Shown here: in pieces, positions 52,845 through 62,009 of the stretch
Layout of the letters: every line of letters starts with the position of its first letter
Numbering within the stretch: position 1 is the first letter of the stretch
DNA from: Limibacillus halophilus
Lineage (GTDB): Bacteria > Pseudomonadota > Alphaproteobacteria > Kiloniellales > CECT-8803
DNA: 64,000 bases
Direction of reading: 5' to 3'
Assembly: GCF_014191775.1 (NCBI RefSeq)
Contig: NZ_JACHXA010000007.1
Location: forward strand, 1 to 64,000
Made by a program: the position numbers and the translations under genes
Notes under the pieces: model-generated
What the model was told of the DNA's origin: nothing
What the model saw: only the letters and a program-made list of their open reading frames with translations
Databases searched by the model: none

Positions 52845-53600
52845 ATGAGTCCGTCCGCAGCCAGCGCGACAATCGGGGCCAAAGAAGCCTCGGATCCCGC
52901 TTACGTCTCAGTGCGTGGCATTCACGCATACTATAACGAGAGTTACATCGTACAAGGTGTCAGCTTTGACATTCGCGAGGGTGAGATCGTGGCGCTTTTG
53001 GGGCGCAACGGTGCTGGAAAAACCTCCACCCTGCGGACTCTGGCAAGAGTCGACAATCCCGCTTTGCGGCAAGGAGAGATATGGCTCGACCAGAAACCTC
53101 TGCACCAGATGAAAGCCTTTGAGGCGGCGCAAAGCGGTATCGGATTGGTCCCAGAAGATCGCCGCATTATCTCGGGCCTGACGGTCGAGGAAAACCTGCA
53201 GCTTGCCCAGATTGCGCCGCCGAAAGGTTGGTCGATCGAACGGGTGTATGAACTCTTCCCTCGTTTGGCAGAGCGTCGGCGGCAGGATGGTGTCACGATG
53301 TCTGGCGGCGAGCAGCAAATGCTGGCGATCGCCCGCGCGTTGGTGCGTGACGTCAAGCTGCTCCTTCTTGACGAACCCTACGAGGGGCTGGCTCCGGTTA
53401 TCGTACAGGAGATCGAAAAGACTCTACAGCAGATCAAGGGTCTGAGCATGACGACTATCATCGTCGAGCAAAACGCGATTGCGGCGCTGAACCTGGCAGA
53501 CCGAGCTATTATTCTTGATATGGGCCAGATTGTTTTCGACGGCACTGCAACAGAGGTTCTCGAGAACGCCGAACTACGCCAGGAATACCTTGCGATCTGA
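52845..53600 (+). CDS. Second ABC importer ATPase 2 (LivF type)
   Basis: A 251-residue ATPase: Walker A GRNGAGKTS, VPEDRRIISGLTVEENLQLA, signature MSGGEQQMLAIARAL, Walker B LLLLDEPYEGLAPVIV and VEQNAIAAL. A leading segment of about 25 residues (MSPSAASATIGAKEASDPAY) is extra to the family. GGGAGG six bases before ATG 52845 decides the start over the frame open from 52788. It ends the operon; a bidirectional terminator follows. Confidence 0.92.
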   Translation: MSPSAASATIGAKEASDPAYVSVRGIHAYYNESYIVQGVSFDIREGEIVALLGRNGAGKTSTLRTLARVDNPALRQGEIWLDQKPLHQMKAFEAAQSGIGLVPEDRRIISGLTVEENLQLAQIAPPKGWSIERVYELFPRLAERRRQDGVTMSGGEQQMLAIARALVRDVKLLLLDEPYEGLAPVIVQEIEKTLQQIKGLSMTTIIVEQNAIAALNLADRAIILDMGQIVFDGTATEVLENAELRQEYLAI

Positions 53601-53725
53601 TCGAACCCGCGAACAATTGTTTCGTGATCCCAACGCACGGCCTTTGTCGAACAACAGAAGAAGCTTGCCCGAATCATCGGCGCGTGGGAACGCAATACTA
53701 GGGAGAAGGCTAAGAGGGTTCGAAA

Positions 53726-53760
53726 AGGGGCCGGCGTGAAAAACAGCCGGCCCCTCTTTT
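53726..53760. terminator. Bidirectional intrinsic terminator
   Basis: AGGGGCCGGC and GCCGGCCCCT form a perfect 10-pair stem around a 10-base loop, with AAAA before and CTTTT after. It lies between the convergent ABC operon and the DUF2189 gene and can serve both strands. Confidence 0.85.
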
Positions 53761-54633
53761 CTAGTGCCCGACGACCTTTCGATAGAGGTGCCAGGTCGCA
53801 TGCCCCAACAAGGGCATGACGATGATCAAACCCAAAAGGGCGGGCAGTGAGCCGAGGACCAAGCTACCGGCCACGATCATGCCCCACACCGCCATGGTTT
53901 TTGGGTTGGCGCGGACAGCACGAACCGAGGTTTCAATGGCTTTGTTTACGCCGACGTTCTTGTCTAGCAGCAGAGGAAAGGACACGACGCTGATCGTCAG
54001 AACGAGAAGCGCAAAAAGGAACCCGATGCCAAACCCGAAGATGATCATTGCCCAACCAGCGGAGGTCGTGAAGACATCCTGTATGAAGGCGCCAATTGCA
54101 ACGGGTGGCTCCGGCCCCAAAGTCGCCGCGTAGACCGCATAGGCAGCGCCCAGCCAAACCAGAAAAATACCAAGCAGAACGAGACCTAGGGCGATAATGG
54201 AGGTGAAAGCCGGTGCGCGAATTACACCAAAAGCATCGAGCCAGGTGACCTTGTCGCCTCGTTCCCGACGGCGGCTGATTTCATAGAGCCCCACCGCCGC
54301 CACCGGCCCAATCAAAGCAAACCCTGAAAGTAGCGGGAAAAGGAGCGGCAGCATGTCGTAGCCGAACAGCAACCGCGATAGCACCAGACCGGCTACCGGA
54401 TAAATGATGCATACGAAGATGATATCCGTTCGGTAAGCACCCAGGTCGGCGAACCCTTTGACCAGTGCGTCCTTCAAATCGACGATTTCGATACGCCTGA
54501 TTGTTAATTCGGATTGTTTGGCTTCGTCGGGGTGGCGCAAATTGTGATCGGCTTTTTCGATCACGCCACCTACGGCTTTGACTTCATCCATGACCCACTC
54601 GATTGGATTGCGGATGTGGTCTTTCGAGTCCAT
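53761..54633 (-). CDS. DUF2189 integral membrane protein
   Basis: A 290-residue inner-membrane protein with about six helices. The DUF2189 signature is clear as LLSGFALIGPVAAVGLYEIS then RRRERGDKVTWLDAF, and the C-terminal part matches the family (SFPLLLDKNVGVNKAIETSV followed by RAVRANPKTMAVW). The start at 54633 follows GGGAGGAG. Family function is unknown; members often lie near respiratory oxidase genes, as here, next to the cox operon. Confidence 0.88.
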   Translation of the reverse strand: MDSKDHIRNPIEWVMDEVKAVGGVIEKADHNLRHPDEAKQSELTIRRIEIVDLKDALVKGFADLGAYRTDIIFVCIIYPVAGLVLSRLLFGYDMLPLLFPLLSGFALIGPVAAVGLYEISRRRERGDKVTWLDAFGVIRAPAFTSIIALGLVLLGIFLVWLGAAYAVYAATLGPEPPVAIGAFIQDVFTTSAGWAMIIFGFGIGFLFALLVLTISVVSFPLLLDKNVGVNKAIETSVRAVRANPKTMAVWGMIVAGSLVLGSLPALLGLIIVMPLLGHATWHLYRKVVGH

Positions 54634-54821
54634 ATCGCTCCTCCCGAACTTTCTGGTTGGTGACCTTTGTCGGACCGCTGATCGAACAGAACCATTTTTG
54701 TCGATCCTGGCGGCGGCGAAGCCCACCTTGTCTTGAAGCTTACCTCAATTCTCGACCGTCGTCCTCAGCTATCCGGTTTCCATAAGTCAGCCATGCCGAG
54801 CGGCTTGGGTTTGCTGGTGTT

Positions 54822-54929
54822 TCAATAGGGTAAGCCAAAGACATGCAAGACCCAAAGACTCCAGCTAAGGGCAGCGGCACCGCCCATCGTTGCCGCCACC
54901 GCCATGCCGACGATACTGCGATCCTTCAC
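54822..54929 (-). CDS. Possible 35-residue membrane peptide at the end of the cox operon
   Basis: A GTG opens VKDRSIVGMAVAATMGGAAA then LSWSLWVLHVFGLPY, a single hydrophobic helix with a charged front. It is in the same frame as the COX4-like gene, with that gene's TGA 17 codons upstream, so it is either a separate tiny subunit or an accidental extension. No strong ribosome binding site. Small single-span subunits are common in heme-copper oxidase operons. Confidence 0.35.
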   Translation of the reverse strand: MKDRSIVGMAVAATMGGAAALSWSLWVLHVFGLPY

Positions 54930-54980
54930 TGCTAATTCTCGCGCTGGCTCAACGGAGCACGCGGTCGGTCCTTCAAAAGA

Positions 54981-55346
54981 TCAACCTCCTGCGCCAAAGA
55001 ACAGATGGCGCGTGAACAGAGTGTGCTCCGATTCAATCGCCATGATGCCGACAAAAACCAACACCGCCAGCGGTGGCACGAGGATCGCATAGATCAGCGC
55101 CAGCCGCTCCCAGACCATATGCATGAAGACCGCGACGATAAGACCTGCTTTTAGCATCATGAAAATCAGGATGAGCGTCCATCGCAGATACCCTTCGAAC
55201 TGGAAGTAATCGACCATGTAGGAAAGAGCGCTGAGGACGAAGAGCCAGCCCCAGACCACAAAGTAAACCTTTAGCGGGTGATGCTGGCCATGATCCGGAG
55301 CCGCTTGGTTCGCGGTTCCCGGCGAAGAATGTGCGGCTTGTGTCAT
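54981..55346 (-). CDS. Cytochrome c oxidase subunit IV-like protein (COX4_pro/CyoD type)
   Basis: A 121-residue membrane protein with three helices: HPLKVYFVVWGWLFVLSALS, LRWTLILIFMMLKAGLIVAV followed by FMHMVWE, and ALIYAILVPPLAVLVFVGIM. The FMHM segment and topology match the bacterial subunit IV/CyoD family, which supports assembly of the oxidase. AGGGGGG precedes ATG 55346; it starts 11 bases after coxC. Confidence 0.85.
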   Translation of the reverse strand: MTQAAHSSPGTANQAAPDHGQHHPLKVYFVVWGWLFVLSALSYMVDYFQFEGYLRWTLILIFMMLKAGLIVAVFMHMVWERLALIYAILVPPLAVLVFVGIMAIESEHTLFTRHLFFGAGG

Positions 55347-55357
55347 ATCATCCCCCC

Positions 55358-56083
55358 TCACCAAAGATAAAAGAATGCAAAAATAAACACCCAAACCAGA
55401 TCGACGAAGTGCCAGTAGAGGCCCATAACCTCGACGGACTCGTAGTTGCCTTTCCGGCTGGTGAAAAATCCCTTTTTCTCTTCGTCGTATTCGCCGCGCC
55501 ACACCTTGCGCGCGACGATCAACAAGAAGATCACGCCGATGGTCACGTGAGTCCCGTGAAAGCCGGTGACCATGAAGAAGATCGATCCGAACTGCGGTGC
55601 GCCCCAGGGATTGCCCCAAGGACGCACGCCCTCATGGATAAGCTTAGTCCACTCGAAGGCCTGCATGCCGACGAAGGTGGCTCCAAGCCCTGCGGTGACC
55701 AGCAGCAATATCAGGGTCGCGCGCCTGTTCTTGCGATAGCCGTAGTTGACCGCCAGCGCCATGGTGCCGCTGCTGCTGATCAGGACGAAGGTCATGATGG
55801 CGATCAGGATCAGAGGGATGGACTCGCCGGCGATGGTGAGGGCGAACACCTCGCTCGTATTGGGCCAGGGCTCGACCGTCGACATGCGCACTGTCATGTA
55901 GGCGATCAGGAAGCAACTGAAGATGAAGGTATCGCTCAGTAGGAAGATCCACATCATGGCCTTGTGCCATGACGCCGTCTTGAAGGATCGCTGATCCGCA
56001 GACCAGTCAGCTACGAAGCCTCGTCCACCAGGTTGTAGCGCCGCGGAGGCCGCGGCATGAGGTGTCGAAGAGGATTCTGCCAT
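55358..56083 (-). CDS. coxC: Cytochrome c oxidase subunit III
   Basis: A 241-residue subunit III with seven predicted helices. KAMMWIFLLSDTFIFSCFLI, the SSGTMALAVNYG region, FEWTKLIHEGVRPWGNPWGA, MVTGFHGTHVTIGVIFLL and GLYWHFVDLVWVFIF are classical family motifs; the glutamate near helix three that is usual in family A is placed in QAFEWTKL. It lies 15 bases after a second, divergent subunit III gene. Confidence 0.92.
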   Translation of the reverse strand: MAESSSTPHAAASAALQPGGRGFVADWSADQRSFKTASWHKAMMWIFLLSDTFIFSCFLIAYMTVRMSTVEPWPNTSEVFALTIAGESIPLILIAIMTFVLISSSGTMALAVNYGYRKNRRATLILLLVTAGLGATFVGMQAFEWTKLIHEGVRPWGNPWGAPQFGSIFFMVTGFHGTHVTIGVIFLLIVARKVWRGEYDEEKKGFFTSRKGNYESVEVMGLYWHFVDLVWVFIFAFFYLW

Positions 56084-56098
56084 GTCAGGTCTCCCAGT

Positions 56099-56752
56099 CT
56101 ATCTAAGTCCACAAAGGACGAGCAGAGCGTTCAGGTTGTCGTTGTCCGAGAACAGCAAGCCAAAGAGGATCAACCAAATGATGAGAAGGAAATGCCAGTA
56201 AGTCGCGCACAGGCGGATTCGAAGGGCCATGTCCTGCGTGTTCGGGCTCCGCCAAAGCACTTTGGCGGTTCGCCTCCAGGCTACCAGCCCACCCATCATG
56301 TGCAGCGCATGCAGTGCGGTGATGAGATAGAAGAATGCGACCGCAGGGTTGGTGATATCGAATTCAACAGAGGCGATCATCTGTCTCCAGGCTAGGAGTT
56401 GCCCAATCAGGAAGGCGACGGCGAAGAGCCCGGCCACAAGCATACCAACCTTCGCATTGTCCACGCGATCGCGGCGAATGCTGAACAGAGACCACTGAAA
56501 AGCAATGCTGCTTTGGATCAACAGCCCCGTATTGAACCACAGAATCCACTGGGATGGCGTCGGGCGCCAATCCTCGAAGAGCATGCGGTCTGCGTAGGTG
56601 ATGACCAGGAGCGCGAACAAAACCGAAGCAATACAGAGGAACATCCGAAGCCCGACCGTGGCAGCCGACAAATCAAAGCTCCGCCCCCCGTCAATCGCGG
56701 GGTTATCGGATCCTACCCATGGCTTTTCCACAAGTTGGTGGAAGATGTTCAT
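56099..56752 (-). CDS. Second, divergent subunit III-type protein
   Basis: A 217-residue heme-copper oxidase subunit III homologue with six to seven helices. It keeps the late motifs ALHALHMMGGLVAWRR and CATYWHFLLIIWLILFGLLF, but lacks the Glu and Gly-rich features of the main copy. AAGGAG precedes the ATG. Tandem subunit III genes occur where one supplies the short and one the regulatory form, or where each joins a different complex; here both lie after coxA in one operon. Confidence 0.85.
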   Translation of the reverse strand: MNIFHQLVEKPWVGSDNPAIDGGRSFDLSAATVGLRMFLCIASVLFALLVITYADRMLFEDWRPTPSQWILWFNTGLLIQSSIAFQWSLFSIRRDRVDNAKVGMLVAGLFAVAFLIGQLLAWRQMIASVEFDITNPAVAFFYLITALHALHMMGGLVAWRRTAKVLWRSPNTQDMALRIRLCATYWHFLLIIWLILFGLLFSDNDNLNALLVLCGLR

Positions 56753-56823
56753 GTTGCCTGCTCCTTGGTTATGCCACTCCTGGGGTTATGCCACTTCCGG
56801 CTTACGCCTAATCTTGAGCATCG

Positions 56824-58605
56824 CTACTCCGCCGCACCCCCTCGAACCGCGCTGGGCGGCATGTTCTGGGGCAGGAAGTCGTCCTTGGCTCCGGGCACGC
56901 TGTAGTCGTATGGCCAGCGATAAACGACCGGCAACTCATCGCCCCAGTTGCCGTGTCCAGGGGGCGTTTCCGGCGTCTGCCATTCTAGCGAGGCTGCATT
57001 CCAAGGATTGCCGCCAGCCGGTTTACCTTTGCGCAAGCTCCATACCAGATTGAACAGGAACATGATCTGCACGGCACCGACGATGAAGGCGGCAATGCTG
57101 ACGAACTCGTTAATGGTCACGACGGAATGGGAGATGAAAGGCATGTCGCCCAGCTCATGATAGCGGCGCGGAACACCCATCAACCCGAGGTAATGCAACG
57201 GCAGGAAGATCGCGTAGGCACCCAGGAACGTCACCCAGAAATGTATCTGGCCCATCGTCTCGTCGAGCATCCTTCCAGTGATCTTCGGATACCAGTGATA
57301 AATGGCGCCGAAGATAACCAAAATGGGCGCGACACCCATGACCATGTGGAAATGGGCAACCACGAACATGGTATCGGAAAGTGGGACATCCACCACGGCG
57401 TTGCCCAAGAACAGGCCCGTCATGCCGCCATTCACGAAGGAGATGACGAAACCCAGCGCAAACAGCATCGGCACTGAGAAATGGATGTTTCCGCGCCACA
57501 GCGTCAGAACCCAGTTGTATACCTTCAGAGCCGTCGGAACCGCGATGATCAGGGTCGTCGTGGCGAAGAAGAACCCGAAATAGGGGTCCATGCCGCTGAC
57601 GTACATGTGGTGTGCCCAGACGATGAAGCTGAGACCGCCGATGATGACAATCGCCCAGACCATCATGCGATAGCCGAAGATGTTCCGTCGGGCATGAACG
57701 CTGATCAAGTCGGATACAATTCCAAAAGCAGGGAGGGCGACGATGTAGACCTCCGGATGCCCGAAGAACCAGAAGAGGTGCTGGAACAGGATCGGGCTGC
57801 CCCCTTGGTAGTCCAGCGCTTGCCCCATCTCAACGATGGCCGGGACGAAGAAGCTTGTGCCGAGGATACGATCAAACAGCAGCATGACCGCGCCGACGAA
57901 GAGAGCCGGGAAGGCCAGCAAGGCCAGCACGCTGGCGGTGAAGATGCCCCAAACGGTCAGTGGCATGCGCATTAGTGTCATTCCGCGCGCGCGCGCCTGA
58001 AGCACCGTTACGACATAGTTCAGGCCACCCATCGTAAAGCCGATGATAAAGATAATCAGCGAAACCAGCATCAGGATGATGCCCGCGCCGCTTCCCGGCG
58101 TCCCGGACAGGATGGATTGCGGCGGATAGAGCGTCCAACCTGCGCCAGTTGGGCCGCCCGGCACAAAGAAGCTGATGACCAGGACGATGACCGCCAGCAA
58201 ATAGAGCCAATAGCTGAGCATGTTTACATAGGGGAATACCATGTCCCGAGCGCCCACCATGAGCGGAATCAGGTAGTTACCGAATCCCCCCAGAAACAGC
58301 GCCGTGAGCAGATAGATCACCATGATCATGCCGTGCATGGTGATGTACTGGTAATACTGCTCTGCATCGATGATCGATAATTCAGGAAAGCCCAACTGCA
58401 GACGCATCAGCCATGACAGCACAAGCGCCACTAAACCGATGGCGATTGCCGTGCTGGAATACTGGATCGCAATCACCTTGGCGTCTTGGCTAAAGACGTA
58501 CTTCGTCAGCCAGCTTTTGGCGTGATAGAGCTCTACTTCAGGAACTTCCAGGGGGGGTACTGCGTCCGAGGCGCCACCCGGCATGTTGTGCGTTGTATCG
58601 ACCAT
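56824..58605 (-). CDS. coxA: Cytochrome c oxidase subunit I (type A1)
   Basis: A 593-residue catalytic subunit with twelve helices holding heme a and the heme a3-CuB centre. The A1-type proton path is intact: GNYLIPLMVGARDMVFPYVN has the D-channel Asp and Asn residues, and FFGHPEVYIVALP has CuB His, the Glu at the end of the D-channel and the Tyr cross-linked to His. VWAHHMYVSGM gives two more CuB His, and FVVAHFHMVMG the heme ligands. GAGGAG lies inside the short ORF that precedes it, nine bases before the ATG, and the start shares TGATG with that ORF's stop. Confidence 0.96.
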   Translation of the reverse strand: MVDTTHNMPGGASDAVPPLEVPEVELYHAKSWLTKYVFSQDAKVIAIQYSSTAIAIGLVALVLSWLMRLQLGFPELSIIDAEQYYQYITMHGMIMVIYLLTALFLGGFGNYLIPLMVGARDMVFPYVNMLSYWLYLLAVIVLVISFFVPGGPTGAGWTLYPPQSILSGTPGSGAGIILMLVSLIIFIIGFTMGGLNYVVTVLQARARGMTLMRMPLTVWGIFTASVLALLAFPALFVGAVMLLFDRILGTSFFVPAIVEMGQALDYQGGSPILFQHLFWFFGHPEVYIVALPAFGIVSDLISVHARRNIFGYRMMVWAIVIIGGLSFIVWAHHMYVSGMDPYFGFFFATTTLIIAVPTALKVYNWVLTLWRGNIHFSVPMLFALGFVISFVNGGMTGLFLGNAVVDVPLSDTMFVVAHFHMVMGVAPILVIFGAIYHWYPKITGRMLDETMGQIHFWVTFLGAYAIFLPLHYLGLMGVPRRYHELGDMPFISHSVVTINEFVSIAAFIVGAVQIMFLFNLVWSLRKGKPAGGNPWNAASLEWQTPETPPGHGNWGDELPVVYRWPYDYSVPGAKDDFLPQNMPPSAVRGGAAE

Positions 58606-58697
58606 CAGGCGACTCTCCTCGATCCAATCAATTGGCGCCGCAGATGCCGGGCAGCCAATCCGTGCGTTCCTGTCGTCACAGCGGGTCTCATCGTCAT
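58605..58697 (-). CDS. 30-residue ORF coupled between coxB and coxA
   Basis: The frame MTMRPAVTTGTHGLAARHLR then RQLIGSRRVA starts at an ATG overlapping the coxB stop (ATGA) and stops in TGATG shared with the coxA start. GGGGGAGG stands seven bases before its ATG. The peptide is Arg-rich, without a membrane helix or known family. It may be a leader-like coupler that carries ribosomes from coxB to coxA, or a genuine tiny protein. Confidence 0.5.
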   Translation of the reverse strand: MTMRPAVTTGTHGLAARHLRRQLIGSRRVA

Positions 58698-59740
58698 GGC
58701 TTAGCCTCCCCCTGGTTTTGTGTCAGGCTTGAAACCCGGCTTTCGCGGGCTGCCGCGGCTAACTGTGCGAAGGTCTTTTGTTCCTGCAGCCAAGCGAGAT
58801 ATTCGGCTTCCTCATCCACCACGACTTCGCCGCGCATCAGGGCATGGGCGACGCCACAGAGCTCTGCGCAGAGAACTTGGAAGGTTCCGGTGCGAGACGG
58901 TGTCAGCCAAAGGAAAGTGACCATACCCGGCACCATATCCATCTTGGTGCGGAACTCCGGCACGTAGAAGCTGTGCAGGACGTCTATGGAGCGCATCAGG
59001 ACTTTGACGGGCTTGTCCAAAGGCAAGTGCAAAGCGCCACCCTGAACGACGATATCATCCTGACCGTTGGGATCGTCGGGATTGATGCCCAGCGGATTGT
59101 CAGGGCCAATGTGCTTGATGTTGGACGTACCGAGCTGGCCATCCTCGCCCGGTAGGCGATAGCTCCAGTTCCACTGCTGGCCGATTACCTCGATCTCAGT
59201 TGCCTCCGCTGGCGGTTCGACGAACTGGTTCCACACAAACAGGCCGGGAGCCAGCATCGCCGCAACCGCAACCGTTGTCAGAACGGTGAGGATAACCTCC
59301 AGTTTCTTGCTTTCGGGCTCGTACTCCGCACGGTTCCCTTTCTTGTGGCTGTAGCGGACAACGCAGTAGGCCATGAAAAGCAGAATGATCACGAACACTG
59401 CACCAGTCAGCAGAAAGGTAAGATTTATCGTGTCGTCGATGTACTGCCAGTTGGACGCGATCGGAGCCCACCACCAGGGGCTGAAAATATGAAACGCGAC
59501 AGTGCCGAGAGCCACACCGATCAACATGTGCGCTACATAGTTCGGTCGTTCCCGGACCAAACCTTCCGATTCGTCGAAAGCCGCGCGAATCAAGTTGAAG
59601 ACAACAAGGATGCCGGCGAGGAAGACGATCAGGCCGATCCAGTAGAAAATCCCGCTGCCCGCACGGCTTGCCAAAAATAATCCCAGCAGGCTGGCAAGGC
59701 CCATACATCCGCCGAGGTTCCATCTCGCACTTTTACTCAC
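58694..59740 (-). CDS. coxB: Cytochrome c oxidase subunit II, long N-terminal form
   Basis: A 348-residue subunit II. The CuA domain is complete: the first CuA His in DVLHSFYVPEFRTKMD, then CAELCGVAHALMRG (Cys-x3-Cys-x3-His-x2-Met), and the Trp-rich QQWNWSYRLPGEDG contact patch. There is no heme c domain. Besides the two usual anchor helices (TFLLTGAVFVIILLFMAYCV and LEVILTVLTTVAVAAMLAPG), the first 90 residues hold two or three extra hydrophobic helices. The start is GTG with GAGGG upstream. It heads the leftward cox operon. Confidence 0.92.
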   Translation of the reverse strand: MSKSARWNLGGCMGLASLLGLFLASRAGSGIFYWIGLIVFLAGILVVFNLIRAAFDESEGLVRERPNYVAHMLIGVALGTVAFHIFSPWWWAPIASNWQYIDDTINLTFLLTGAVFVIILLFMAYCVVRYSHKKGNRAEYEPESKKLEVILTVLTTVAVAAMLAPGLFVWNQFVEPPAEATEIEVIGQQWNWSYRLPGEDGQLGTSNIKHIGPDNPLGINPDDPNGQDDIVVQGGALHLPLDKPVKVLMRSIDVLHSFYVPEFRTKMDMVPGMVTFLWLTPSRTGTFQVLCAELCGVAHALMRGEVVVDEEAEYLAWLQEQKTFAQLAAAARESRVSSLTQNQGEAKP

Positions 59741-60380
59741 CGTTCCCTCACCTTCGTTTTATGGGTCCGGCGTGTTTGCGTACGCCGTCCCTTCATTGTT
59801 CCAGCGGTCAAGGTTGAAGTAGCGATATGCCGCTTGCGGTCGAGCCTCGGTTTCGCGGGTTGTGGCCCCGTGAATTCTGCCTCGTCCCGAAGCCAATTGA
59901 ATCGACTGAAAAACGCGTAAGGAATTCGCTCTGCGCCTGAATGTTTAGCGCAGCCTGCAAAAATCGCTGTCGTGCCGAAGCGAAGGGTAGGCGAATCGAC
60001 TTGCCACCCCTGGCGGTCGGCGATCGCGTACTGGTATGCCATATGCACACCTCCAGTCCCGCCGCGCCGGGCGGACGTAGTCGCGATAGGTCAATCTGTT
60101 CCCGGACTGGCCAGCGGAAGCAAGAAGCACGCCTTGGCCCTACCAGCCTCGCCGGATCTGTTGCCCGTCACGACTGTTAATCGATCTCCGGTGTCTCTGA
60201 CTCACTGCGTGATCGACGCAAAAATACTGCGCGACTTATATGCTGTGGTCAAGCGTAAGCCCTTTATTAGGCTTGTATATCTAAATCAGAATATGTTTTT
60301 TGCGATATGAGGTCCGGGGTTACGTGGGGCCTCTGGCCAGCAGCCTAGGGCCATCTCTAAAGCGGCTGAAAACTGCAAAA
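59741..60380. other. Promoter gap upstream of the cox operon
   Basis: About 640 bases between coxB and the next leftward cyclase gene. Short frames here have no ribosome binding sites or family resemblance. It must contain the cox operon promoter and the end of the cyclase transcript; no clear hairpin with a T-tract or long palindrome is visible. Confidence 0.5.
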
Positions 60381-62009
60381 TCAGTGGCGCAGTATAGCGT
60401 TCAGGGCAGAAGAAAGCGCCTTTTCGATCTCACGTCTTTCACCCTCGTCAATCGCGGAGAGGTTGAGATGCAGTTGCATTCTCTCGGACTTGACCTCGAT
60501 CACGTCCGAGGACAGATCCATGTGGTCACCGTAAATGTTTTCTATGACGTAAGGCACGATCTCCCTGCTGATACCCTTGAGCGTGATGGGTTCAAGCGCG
60601 CGCGCGGTGACATGATCCTGGACCAGGGCGTAAGTTTCATAGCTCATGACGATGCCGCCGGGCTGTGCGATGGACTCGAGCCTGGCCGCTAAATTGGCTT
60701 CGGCGCCGATGATGGTGTAGTCCATGCGGTCGTCGCTGCCGAAGTTTCCGACGTTGCAGTACCCGGTGCTGATGCCCATGCGGGCGCGCAATGGGTTCTC
60801 CAGGCCACGCCGCCGCCATTCGCCCCCCAGTTCCTCCAAGCGCCGTTGCATGGTGATGGCCATCTTCACGCAAGCCAAGGCGTCTTCCTTCGCACCTCTG
60901 GTTTCGGGATCGCCGAAGAATGCCAGTATCGCGTCGCCGATAAACTTATCGACCGTGGCGCCGTGTTCGTGGGCGATCTTCGCCATCTCGGTAAAGTATT
61001 CATTCAACAGTGCGGTCAGTTCTTCAGGCTGGAGGCGCTCGGTGGTGACGGTGAAATCCTTGATGTCCGAGAAAAAGATCGTGAGTTTCTTGCGCTCGGT
61101 CGCGATTACGGCGTCGCGCGCACCGCTGAAGATCGATTTGTAAACCTGCGGCGAAAGATACTTTGAAATCTTGATCGAGATGGCTGCCAGGAAGGAGTTC
61201 GCCTCCTCCAGCTCGCTGTTCATGCCTGCGAACTGTACCGCCAAACGCCATTGCACCGCCGCGAAGGCAAGACCGATGAATCCAGCAAACCCCAAATAGG
61301 TCAGCAGGTAGGTGAAGGAGAACAGATTTGCGGCAATGGGTTGGTCTATCCTGATGGATTGAATGCCACGCACGTCGCCGACCTTCCAGTCGCTTCGCGG
61401 GCTTTCAGGATGAGAGTTGTGGCAGGCAACGCAGGTCGTGCCCATGACGATCGGCACCGCCATCCGGATCTGCCGATTCAGAAGCGATCCGCCAACCTCG
61501 GTGACATTGCTGTCAGGGCGTCCGTCGGCGCGCAGCGTGTCAAGGGCTTGGATCTCGAATGGGTCCAGCACATGCGGGACGCGCCCCTTGAAGGTTTCAT
61601 CGGAGACGAAACGGTAGGTAATTCCCTCCGCCCGCTTGCCGATCACTTCGCCTAACTCGATAGACAAGGTCGCAGGGATCGGGATTCCACCCTCGATCTC
61701 CTCATAGTTATGGGCCAAGATCGCGTTGCCATCATTGTCAAGGACCCGGCGAACCACATTGCTTGAGTAGTATCCCCGGATCTCGGAAATCATCCCGTTG
61801 AGATCTCTGGCTTGCCGGGTCAGCGATTCGTTGGAGAGTTGGTGAAGATCGAGCCAAACGGCGACCGGCAACATAATCAAAGCCAACAGGACCACCGCTA
61901 CCACGCCGACCGGATGGGAAAGCGATCGCCGTCCGGCGGCATCCACCCGTGCGAGGATGCCATCGCCCTCGCCGCGTAGTGACGCACCCGCAGATTTTTG
62001 ACTGCTCAT
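60381..62009 (-). CDS. Class III cyclase with DUF3365 (heme-c type) sensor domain
   Basis: A 542-residue sensor cyclase. Helix at about 33-52, then a periplasmic Tll0287-like DUF3365 region with CVACHNSHPESPRSDW, a CxxCH heme c attachment motif, a second helix near 245-265, a short coiled segment, and the cyclase domain from about 305. Metal Asp residues are in LTIFFSDIKDFT and VDKFIGDAILAFFG; the end of the core reads YTIIGAEANLAARLE, where the usual GDAVN is changed to GAEAN. ATG 62009 has GGGGGAG upstream. It probably links redox or gas sensing to cAMP; it sits beside the oxidase genes. Confidence 0.9.
   Translation of the reverse strand: MSSQKSAGASLRGEGDGILARVDAAGRRSLSHPVGVVAVVLLALIMLPVAVWLDLHQLSNESLTRQARDLNGMISEIRGYYSSNVVRRVLDNDGNAILAHNYEEIEGGIPIPATLSIELGEVIGKRAEGITYRFVSDETFKGRVPHVLDPFEIQALDTLRADGRPDSNVTEVGGSLLNRQIRMAVPIVMGTTCVACHNSHPESPRSDWKVGDVRGIQSIRIDQPIAANLFSFTYLLTYLGFAGFIGLAFAAVQWRLAVQFAGMNSELEEANSFLAAISIKISKYLSPQVYKSIFSGARDAVIATERKKLTIFFSDIKDFTVTTERLQPEELTALLNEYFTEMAKIAHEHGATVDKFIGDAILAFFGDPETRGAKEDALACVKMAITMQRRLEELGGEWRRRGLENPLRARMGISTGYCNVGNFGSDDRMDYTIIGAEANLAARLESIAQPGGIVMSYETYALVQDHVTARALEPITLKGISREIVPYVIENIYGDHMDLSSDVIEVKSERMQLHLNLSAIDEGERREIEKALSSALNAILRH

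Noticed and set aside
55347-55619. Longer start for the COX4-like gene
   Set aside because: The added residues are a shadow of coxC in another frame; ATG 55346 has its own strong ribosome binding site.
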